A stretch of DNA of 64,000 nucleotides, from NCBI GenBank assembly GCA_016869515.1, contig VGDZ01000010.1:1-64000 (forward strand), given 5' to 3'. Each line of letters begins with the position of its first letter. The stretch's first letter is position 1. Of the stretch, positions 57,671-64,000 are shown in pieces. This stretch comes from Alphaproteobacteria bacterium. Lineage in GTDB: Bacteria; Pseudomonadota; Alphaproteobacteria; VGDZ01. The notes under the pieces are model-generated. The model had not been told where the DNA came from. It ran no database searches and saw only the letters and a list, made by a program, of their open reading frames with translations. The position numbers and the translations under genes are program-made.

Positions 57671-58876
57671 TCAGATGATGCCAGCGGCCTTGAGCCGCGC
57701 CAGCGCAGCCTGGTCCAGGCCGAGGCTGCCATAGATTTCGTCGTTGTGCTGGCCCTTGTCGGGGCCGGCCCAGCGCATCTTTCCTGGCGTGGCCGAAAGC
57801 TTGGGCACGACGTCGATCACCGTCACCGGGCCGGTGCGCGGATCGTTCCATTCCAGCAGGTTGCGGGCGCGGATATGGGGGTCGGCGACGATGTCGGCGA
57901 CGGTGTTGAGGCGTTCTGCCGGAATGCCGGCGCGATCGAGCTCGACCAACAGCGCCGCCGACTCGCGCGTGCCGACCCAATTCTCGACCAGCGCTTCGAC
58001 CGCATCGCCCTCGGCCTGGCGGGCGCGCGAGGCTTTCCACTTGGGATCCGTCGCTTTGCCGCCGATCAGCTTGGCCAGCTTGCCCCACAGCGCGTCGGTG
58101 CCGGCATGCATCGACAGCCAGACTTGGTCCTTGGTCAGGTACTGGCCGGCCGGAACCACGCCCAGATTGCGATTGCCGGTGCGCGTGCGCATGACGCCCA
58201 GCTTGGTGAAGGCCGTGACCATGCTCTCGGACGAACGCAGGATGCCCTCGTACAAGGCCAGGTCGATCTCCTGGCCGGCGCCGCCGCGCGCATCGCGGTG
58301 ATAAAGCGCCAGCATGACGGCATAGGCGCCATAGGACGCGGCCAGAAAGTCGGCCAGGGCGAAGCTCTGGCGCAATGGCGGCCGGTCGGGATATCCCGTG
58401 GTGAAGGTCAGTCCGGAAAATGCCGAGGCGACGCGGTCGAACGCGCCCTTGTGGCGGTAGGGGCCGGTCTGGCCGTAGCCCGAAATGCGCAGCACGATCA
58501 GCCGCGGGTTGACCGCGCGCAGCACTGCCGGGCCGAGATTCCATTTGTCGAGCGTGCCCGGCCGAAAATTCTCGACCAGCACGTCGGCATCCGCCAGCAA
58601 TCTCTTCAGCAGCTCCTGGCCCTCGACGTGCCGCAGGTTGAGCGTGATCGACTTCTTGTTGCGGGCTTCCTGCATCCAATTCAGCGGCACGCCGTTCACC
58701 GCCTGCCCGAACTGGCGCAATAGATCGCCGGTGGTCGGTTCCTCGACTTTGACGACATCGGCGCCGAACTCCGCCAGCAGCGTCGCCGCCACCGGCGCGC
58801 CCAACACCGTCGAGATGTCGATCACCCGGATGCCGGCCAGGGGACCGGCGTCGTTCGGGGTCGGTGACGGACTCAC
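57671..58876 (-). CDS. CaiB/BaiF CoA transferase family protein
   Basis: A 401-residue class III CoA transferase. It has IRVIDISTVLGAPVAATLLAEFGADVVKVEEP at the N-terminus (residues about 16-47) and LNLRHVEGQELLKRLLADADVLVENFRPGTLDKW. The active-site Asp equivalent is D176 in FALADFLAAS. The enzyme moves CoA between carboxylic acids and an acyl-CoA, the usual entry step for a carboxylate. Its start overlaps the GntR stop by four bases (ATGA). It is followed by the transporter genes, suggesting that the imported acid is activated with CoA. Confidence 0.9.
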   Translation of the reverse strand: MSPSPTPNDAGPLAGIRVIDISTVLGAPVAATLLAEFGADVVKVEEPTTGDLLRQFGQAVNGVPLNWMQEARNKKSITLNLRHVEGQELLKRLLADADVLVENFRPGTLDKWNLGPAVLRAVNPRLIVLRISGYGQTGPYRHKGAFDRVASAFSGLTFTTGYPDRPPLRQSFALADFLAASYGAYAVMLALYHRDARGGAGQEIDLALYEGILRSSESMVTAFTKLGVMRTRTGNRNLGVVPAGQYLTKDQVWLSMHAGTDALWGKLAKLIGGKATDPKWKASRARQAEGDAVEALVENWVGTRESAALLVELDRAGIPAERLNTVADIVADPHIRARNLLEWNDPRTGPVTVIDVVPKLSATPGKMRWAGPDKGQHNDEIYGSLGLDQAALARLKAAGII

Positions 58877-59556
58877 GGACGGGGCGCTCGCGCCACGGCC
58901 AAGGCGGCGCGGCGATTGCCTTCGACGATCGAACGCGCCAGGGCGAAAGCGGCCGGCGCGTCGCGGTCGAGGATCAGTTGCCGCAGCCGTCGCGCGGCGC
59001 GGTTGGACTCGATGCGTCGTTCGGGCGCGCGGTGAACCATGGCCGCATAATGGGGGTAAGCCTGTCGATTCATCTGCATGAACATGCGCTGCAGGCGGGG
59101 GTTGCCGCAGCGCGACAGCACGAAGCGACTGGACTTCTGGGTATGGGCGATGAATTCCACCGCCGTCATCTTCCTGACGTCGGCGTCGCTGAGCACGTCG
59201 ATCTGCCGATCGAGATCTTCCAAATCGGCCGCCGTCGCGCGCAAGGTGAAACTCTCCACCACCAGCGCGAACAGCACCGCCCGCACCGCGAACATGGCGT
59301 CGATCTCGTCCAGATCGAACTCGATTACGCGTGCGCCGCGGCGCGGCGTCACCACCACCAACTCCTCGCGTTCGAGCAATGCGAGCGCCTCGCGCACCGG
59401 CCCGCGGCTGGTGCCGAACTCGACCGCCACGGCCTCTTCGGATATCCGCTCGCCGGGGGCATAGCGCCCGTTTTCGATTGCCTCGGCCAAGCGCCGAGCG
59501 ATGAACCGCGACAGCGGTTCAGGCAACTCGATCGCCGGCCGAGGCTTCAGACTCAT
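58873..59556 (-). CDS. GntR family transcriptional regulator (FadR-type)
   Basis: A 227-residue regulator. The N-terminal winged helix (about 14-82) contains GERISEEAVAVEFGTSRGPV and REALALLEREELVVVTPRRGARV. The C-terminal all-helical FCD-type ligand-binding domain follows (from about 88: FDLDEIDAMFAVRAVLFALV), the region where carboxylic acids usually bind. A TTGTC-N7-GACAA element lies upstream. It heads the operon with the CoA transferase and importer, so it probably responds to the imported acid or its CoA ester. Confidence 0.9.
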   Translation of the reverse strand: MSLKPRPAIELPEPLSRFIARRLAEAIENGRYAPGERISEEAVAVEFGTSRGPVREALALLEREELVVVTPRRGARVIEFDLDEIDAMFAVRAVLFALVVESFTLRATAADLEDLDRQIDVLSDADVRKMTAVEFIAHTQKSSRFVLSRCGNPRLQRMFMQMNRQAYPHYAAMVHRAPERRIESNRAARRLRQLILDRDAPAAFALARSIVEGNRRAALAVARAPRP

Positions 59557-59598
59557 AGCGTCCCCAGAAGGCTCGAATTCAAGCGCTTACCTGGCGCG

Positions 59599-59615
59599 TT
59601 GTCAACTGTCGACAA
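59599..59615. promoter_or_regulatory. Candidate GntR operator
   Basis: TTGTCAACTGTCGACAA, with a perfect TGTCGACA core (59607-59614), lies in the 78-base gap before gntR and after the FAD/Fe-S gene. Its GT-N(0-2)-AC core fits FadR-subfamily sites. It overlaps the likely gntR promoter and is also near the 3' end of the upstream gene. Confidence 0.55.
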
Positions 59616-59634
59616 TTTTCGCTTCGCACCCAAG

Positions 59635-62505
59635 CTAGGTCAGAGCCTCGCGCAGAATTTCGGCGACGTGAAAGGCGCGGCGGTCGGTGCCGTCCAGGAT
59701 CTGGTGCCGACAGGAGGTGCCGTCGGCGACGATCACGGTATCCGCGTCGGCGGCACGCACCGCCGGCAGCAGGCTCAGTTCGCCCATCGCGATGGACATG
59801 TCGTAGGTCTCGATCTGGTAGCCGAACGCACCCGCCATCCCGCAGCAACTCGAAGCCAGGGTCTCGACTTCGAGCCCCGGCACCAGCCGCAGCGTGGCCT
59901 CGACCGCGTCCATGGCGGCGGCGGATTTCTGATGGCAATGGCCGTGCAGCAGCGCCTTTTTCCAGCGCACCGGCTTGAACGCGGCCCGGCGTTCGCTGCG
60001 CGCCATGAATTCCTCGAACATGACGGCGCTTTCGGCCAAGGCACGGGTCTCGCCGCCCGGCAGCAGCGCCGGATACTCGTCGCGCAGGGTCATGACGCAG
60101 GACGGCTCGACGCCGATCACCGGCAGGCCGCGCTCGATCCAGGGACCGAGGGTCTTGAGCATGGCGCGGGCGCGGCGCTTGGCGCCGTCCACCAGCCCTG
60201 CCGCCAAATAGGTCCGCCCGCAGCAAAGCCTGGGCAGGTGCACGCGATAACCTGCACGCAGCAGCACCGACAGCGCGGCATCGGCGACCTCGCGCTCGAA
60301 CCAGCGGCTGAAGCAGTCGACGAACAGCACCGCCTCGGGCGCGCCCTCGGGCCCGGCCACGCCCATGCCGGCGAAGGGATCCCTGCGCCAGCGCGGCAGC
60401 GAGCGCCGCCGGTCGATGCCGCTCAGCGCCTGAACCAGCCAGCGCGGCACGGCATTGACCAGGCCGGCGGCGGCGGCGGCGGCCGGGGCATAGGCCGGCA
60501 GATGCGCGATCAGGCGCTCGCGCAGACCGACGCCCTGCTTCTTGGCGCGTTGATGGGCGATTTCCATTTTCATTCGCGCCATGTCGACGCCGGTCGGGCA
60601 CTCGCGCTTGCAGCCCTTGCAGCCGACGCACAGCGCCATGGTCTCGGCCATGGCGTCCGAAGTCAGCGCGTCGGGACCCAACTGTCCCGACAGCGCCAGG
60701 CGCAGCGTGTTGGCGCGGCCGCGGGTGAGATGGATTTCCTCGCCGGTGACGCGGTAGGAGGGGCACATCGTGCCGGCGTCGAACTTGCGGCAGTGGCCAT
60801 TGTTGTTGCACATCTCGACCGCGGCGCCGAACCCGCCCCATTCCGACCAGTCGAAGCCGGTCTCGAGCCTGGGCAGCTGGTAGCCGGGCTTGAACCGGAA
60901 CAGCGAGCGGTCGTCCATCCTGGGCGGGCGAACGATCTTGCCGGGGTTGAACAGCCCGCGCGGATCGAGCGTGTCCTTGACCCGCTCGAACGCCGCCACC
61001 ATGCGGTCGCCGAACATGGCGCGATGGAATTCGGACCGCACCAGGCCATCGCCATGTTCGCCCGAATGCGAGCCCTTGTATTCGCGCACCATGGCGAAGG
61101 CCTCTTCGGCGATGGCGCGCATCTGGCGGGCGCCCAGCTCCTGCTTGAGATTGATCACCGGCCGGACATGCAGGCAGCCGACCGAGGCGTGGGCGTACCA
61201 GGTGCCGGTGGTGCCGTGCTTGCGGAACACCTGGGTCAGGCGGTCGGTGTATTCGGCCAAATCCTCCAGCCGCACCGCGCAATCCTCGATGAAGGAGATC
61301 GGTTTGCCGTCGCCCTTCATCGACATCATGATGTTGAGCCCGGCCTTGCGCACCTCCCAGATCGCCTTCTGCAGCGGCGCGTCCGTCACCTCGATCACGG
61401 CGTCGGCGAAACCAAGATCGCCCATCAATTCGGTCAGGCGGCGTAGCCGGCGTTTCAGTTTGGACTGGTCGGTGCCGGCGAACTCGACCAGCAGCAGTGC
61501 CTCGGGCTGGTCCTTGACGAAGCGCTCGACCGTGCGGCGGAAGATCGGGATGTCGCGCGCCAGGTCGATCATGGTGCGGTCGACCAGTTCGACCGCGTCG
61601 GGATCGAGCCGGTCGACGATCGCCTTGGTCGAGGCCATGGCCTGATAGAAGCTGGGGAAGTGGCACACGCCCAGCACCTTGTGCGGCGGGATCGGCGCCA
61701 GGTCCAGCGTCAGCCGGCGCGAAAACGCCAGCGTGCCCTCCGACCCGACCAGGAGATGCGCCAGGTTGATCGGGCGGTCGTTGCGACCCGACAGATCGGG
61801 CGGCACCAGCGCGTCGATGTTGTAGCCGCCGACCCGGCGCTGCAGCTTGGGAAAGCGCCGGTCGATCTCCTCGGCCTCCTCGCGGCCCAGCGCCAGCAGG
61901 CGATCGACCAGGGCGCGGCCGGGCTGGGGCAAGTGCGCGGTCGAAAAATCGGCCGGCAGCGCCCCCAGCGGCAGAAAACTGCCGTCGGCCAAGACAGCGT
62001 CGATGGCGGCGACATTGTCGCGCATGGTGCCGAAGCGGATCGAGCGCGCGCCGCAGGAATTGTTGCCGGCCATGCCGCCCAGCGTCGCCTGGGCCGAGGT
62101 CGAGACGTCGACCGGAAACATCAACCCGTGCTTGGCGATCTGCGCATTGAGGCGATCCAGCACCAGCCCGGGTTGGACTACGGCGCGACGCGATTCGACA
62201 TCCAGCGACAGCAGCCGATTCATGTGGCGGGTGGTGTCCAAGACCAGCGCGCGGCCCACGGTCTGGCCGCATTGCGAGGTGCCGGCGCCGCGCGGCAGCA
62301 CCGCCAGCCCGGCCTCGCTTGCGATCTGGATGGCACGGATGCAGTCCTGGTCGGTTTGGGGGATCACGACGCACAGCGGCATGATCTGGTAGATCGAGGC
62401 GTCGGTGGCATAGCGGCCGCGATCGAACGGGTCGGTCAGGACCTCGCCCTCGATCTCGCGCGATAGCCGCGCCGCCGTCTTGTCGTCGAGCCGTTCCGCC
62501 GCCAT
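59635..62505 (-). CDS. FAD-linked and Fe-S 2-hydroxyacid dehydrogenase (YdiJ/D-lactate type)
   Basis: A 956-residue fused flavoprotein. The N-terminal PCMH-type FAD domain (about 40-280) has AVLPRGAGTSQCGQTVGRAL and SAQATLGGMAGNNSCGARSI. The FAD-oxidase C domain runs to about 520. Cys clusters include MCNNNGHCRKFDAGTMCPSY (from C566) and CVGCKGCKRECP (C626-C637). The C-terminal CCG domain ends with HCHQKSAA and SCCGMAGAFGY. The layout resembles E. coli YdiJ (D-2-hydroxyglutarate dehydrogenase) and D-lactate dehydrogenases. The substrate is an unknown D-2-hydroxyacid; electrons probably go to quinone. Confidence 0.9.
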   Translation of the reverse strand: MAAERLDDKTAARLSREIEGEVLTDPFDRGRYATDASIYQIMPLCVVIPQTDQDCIRAIQIASEAGLAVLPRGAGTSQCGQTVGRALVLDTTRHMNRLLSLDVESRRAVVQPGLVLDRLNAQIAKHGLMFPVDVSTSAQATLGGMAGNNSCGARSIRFGTMRDNVAAIDAVLADGSFLPLGALPADFSTAHLPQPGRALVDRLLALGREEAEEIDRRFPKLQRRVGGYNIDALVPPDLSGRNDRPINLAHLLVGSEGTLAFSRRLTLDLAPIPPHKVLGVCHFPSFYQAMASTKAIVDRLDPDAVELVDRTMIDLARDIPIFRRTVERFVKDQPEALLLVEFAGTDQSKLKRRLRRLTELMGDLGFADAVIEVTDAPLQKAIWEVRKAGLNIMMSMKGDGKPISFIEDCAVRLEDLAEYTDRLTQVFRKHGTTGTWYAHASVGCLHVRPVINLKQELGARQMRAIAEEAFAMVREYKGSHSGEHGDGLVRSEFHRAMFGDRMVAAFERVKDTLDPRGLFNPGKIVRPPRMDDRSLFRFKPGYQLPRLETGFDWSEWGGFGAAVEMCNNNGHCRKFDAGTMCPSYRVTGEEIHLTRGRANTLRLALSGQLGPDALTSDAMAETMALCVGCKGCKRECPTGVDMARMKMEIAHQRAKKQGVGLRERLIAHLPAYAPAAAAAAGLVNAVPRWLVQALSGIDRRRSLPRWRRDPFAGMGVAGPEGAPEAVLFVDCFSRWFEREVADAALSVLLRAGYRVHLPRLCCGRTYLAAGLVDGAKRRARAMLKTLGPWIERGLPVIGVEPSCVMTLRDEYPALLPGGETRALAESAVMFEEFMARSERRAAFKPVRWKKALLHGHCHQKSAAAMDAVEATLRLVPGLEVETLASSCCGMAGAFGYQIETYDMSIAMGELSLLPAVRAADADTVIVADGTSCRHQILDGTDRRAFHVAEILREALT

Positions 62506-62586
62506 GGCGCGACCTTAAATCATGGCGCGGGCGATTGCCAAACGCCGCCCGACGCAGGATCATGCGCCGCTTTTCGGGAGAGTCCC

Positions 62587-63783
62587 ATGCCCCATCGCAG
62601 CGGCCGGCATTTCCTGCAGATCCCCGGTCCGACCAACGTGCCCGACCGCGTCCTGCGCGCGATCGACCGGCCGACCATCGACCATCGCGGGCCGGAATTC
62701 GGCGCGCTTGGCCGCAAGGTGCTGGCCGGGATGAAGACCGTGTTCCGCACCCAAGGCGAGGTGGTGATCTATCCCGCCTCGGGCACCGGCGCCTGGGAAG
62801 CGGCGCTGGTCAACACGCTTTCGCCCGGCGACAAGGTGCTGATGGCCGAGACCGGCCAGTTCGCCACGCTGTGGAAGAAGCTGGCGACGCGGCTGGGACT
62901 CGAGGTCGAGTTCCTGGCCGGCGATTGGCGGCGCGGCGCCGATCCCCGCGCCATCGAAGCGCGCCTGGCCGAGGACAAGGCCCATGCCGTCAAGGCGGTG
63001 TGCGTGGTGCACAACGAGACCTCGACCGGCGCCGTCTCGCGCATCGCCGAATGCCGCAAGGCGATCGACCGCGCCGGCCATCCGGCGCTGTTCATGGTCG
63101 ACACCATCTCCTCGTTGGCGTCGATCGACTATCGCCACGACGAGTGGGGGGTCGACGTCACCGTCGCCGGCTCGCAGAAGGGCTTGATGCTGCCGCCGGG
63201 GCTGTCGTTCAACGCCATTTCGGCCAAGGCGCTGGCGGCGTCCAAGCAGGCGCGCATGCCGAAATCCTATTGGGCCTGGGACGAGATGCTGGCCACCGGT
63301 ACCAATGGCTACTTCCCCTATACGCCGGCGACCAATCTGCTTTACGGCCTGGCCGAGGCGATCGACATGCTGCACGAAGAGGGCCTCGACCGGGTGTTCG
63401 CCCGTCACGCGCGCCTGGCCGAGGCGACGCGGCGCGCGGTCAAGGCCTGGGGGCTGGAAATCCTGTGCGTCGATCCGGCCGAGCAGTCGAACTCGCTGAC
63501 CACGGTGCTGATGCCGGGCGGCAAGGGGGCGGACGCGCTGCGCAAGGTCATCCTCGAACGCTACGACCTGTCGCTCGGCGCGGGCCTGGGCAAGCTGACC
63601 GACAAGGTGTTTCGCATCGGCCATCTCGGCGACTTCAACGAACTCATGCTGCTGGGCACGTTGGCCGGGGTCGAGATGGGCCTGCACGCGGCGGGCGTGA
63701 GCCATCGTGCCGGCGGCGTGGCGGCGGCGATGGACTATCTGGCCGAGCGTTCGGGCGCCGCCGGCCAGCGCCAGAGCGCGTGA
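62587..63783 (+). CDS. Serine-glyoxylate-type aminotransferase (class V)
   Basis: A 398-residue PLP enzyme. The PLP lysine is K198 in VAGSQKGLMLPPGLSFNAI. It begins HFLQIPGPTNVPDRVLRAID. YPASGTGAWEAALVNTL, VHNETSTGAVSRI and MVDTISSLASIDYR are typical of serine-glyoxylate/alanine-glyoxylate aminotransferases. Transamination between serine and a 2-oxoacid such as glyoxylate or hydroxypyruvate is plausible. GGGAG precedes the start. It diverges from the hydroxyacid dehydrogenase with an 81-base gap and overlaps the next gene. Confidence 0.9.
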   Translation: MPHRSGRHFLQIPGPTNVPDRVLRAIDRPTIDHRGPEFGALGRKVLAGMKTVFRTQGEVVIYPASGTGAWEAALVNTLSPGDKVLMAETGQFATLWKKLATRLGLEVEFLAGDWRRGADPRAIEARLAEDKAHAVKAVCVVHNETSTGAVSRIAECRKAIDRAGHPALFMVDTISSLASIDYRHDEWGVDVTVAGSQKGLMLPPGLSFNAISAKALAASKQARMPKSYWAWDEMLATGTNGYFPYTPATNLLYGLAEAIDMLHEEGLDRVFARHARLAEATRRAVKAWGLEILCVDPAEQSNSLTTVLMPGGKGADALRKVILERYDLSLGAGLGKLTDKVFRIGHLGDFNELMLLGTLAGVEMGLHAAGVSHRAGGVAAAMDYLAERSGAAGQRQSA

Positions 63784-64000
63784 GCGGACGCATCGGCCTC
63801 GCGCGCGCGGGCGCGATCGCCACCCTTACGCTCGACCGGCCGGAGAAGCTCAACGCCCTGACCAAGCCGATGTGGCGGGATCTGGGCGATGCGCTGCGGA
63901 CGCTGTCGTCCGAATCCGATCTGCGTTGCATCGTGTTGCGGGGCGAGGGCGGCAAGGCGTTCTCGCCCGGCAACGACATCGGCGAATTCGCCACCGAACG
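63780..64000 (+). CDS. Enoyl-CoA hydratase/isomerase family protein (partial, truncated by the window end)
   Basis: The first 73 codons of a crotonase: GTG 63780 overlaps the aminotransferase stop (GTGA). GAIATLTLDRPEKLNALTKP and GEGGKAFSPGNDIGEFAT (the oxyanion-hole segment near residues 54-71) are typical. The rest lies beyond the window, so hydratase, isomerase or hydrolase activity cannot be distinguished. Its coupling to an aminotransferase is informative for the locus. Confidence 0.85.
   Translation, partial: MSGRIGLARAGAIATLTLDRPEKLNALTKPMWRDLGDALRTLSSESDLRCIVLRGEGGKAFSPGNDIGEFATE

Overview
The window is chromosomal DNA from a very GC-rich (roughly two thirds G+C) alphaproteobacterium, most likely of the Rhodospirillales or a neighbouring order. 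The evidence is gene order: rpsB-tsf-pyrH-frr-uppS-cdsA-dxr-rseP-bamA-skp-lpxD-fabZ-lpxA-lpxI-lpxB, then gltA, gltX, comEC, lexA, moeA and moaC, plus an RNase J-like tail followed by mce and a DUF1467 gene. It also has an SOS box of the alphaproteobacterial GTTC-N7-GTTC type, LpxI in place of LpxH, and a cytochrome bc1 operon. An outer membrane with lipid A, KDO synthesis and an Omp85 machine show a Gram-negative cell; bc1, oxygen-dependent HemF and citrate synthase point to aerobic respiration. I found no rRNA, tRNA, CRISPR array, IS element or prophage, and no gene-free stretch longer than about 160 bases.

Layout. 1-1734: end of a probable RNase J gene, methylmalonyl-CoA epimerase, DUF1467 membrane protein, a pair of palindromes, and a dienoyl-CoA-reductase-like SDR. 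1793-12267: small exported protein, orphan histidine kinase, LtaS-like sulfatase-fold membrane enzyme, proS, lolC/E, lolD, dnaE. 12378-28364: a histidine kinase with a receiver-like N-terminus, then a long tightly packed run for translation (rpsB, tsf, frr), nucleotide supply (pyrH), isoprenoid and phospholipid synthesis (uppS, cdsA, dxr) and outer-membrane building (rseP, bamA, skp, lpxD, fabZ, lpxA, lpxI, lpxB), ending in a coupled glyoxalase I. 28383-39858: CpxP/Spy-like protein, gltA, PAS histidine kinase, gltX, comEC, a FkbM-like methyltransferase, lexA, moeA, moaC, kdsA. 39973-41951: a FitAB-type toxin-antitoxin pair, hemF and trmL. 42097-49806: petABC, a cupin, mtnP, apt, an aldolase/dehydrogenase fusion and a 310-residue protein of unknown function. 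49803-53872: enoyl-CoA hydratase, purK, purE, small membrane and Lys-rich proteins, then an SMP-30 lactonase-like gene. 53009-64000: a catabolic or transport locus with an iron(III)/thiamine-type ABC importer, CoA transferase, GntR regulator, large FAD/Fe-S 2-hydroxyacid dehydrogenase, a divergent serine-glyoxylate-type aminotransferase and a truncated enoyl-CoA hydratase.

The first 45 kb are mainly conserved housekeeping genes with translational coupling (ATGA/GTGA overlaps). The accessory and less predictable parts are the TA pair, the AT-rich patch beside the FkbM-like gene, the mtnP/apt/aldolase-SDR cluster with the unknown gene after it, and the GntR-controlled cluster at the right end. 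Three histidine kinases have no response regulator beside them. A palindromic repeat family occurs at least twice (around 724-858 and 15551-15592).
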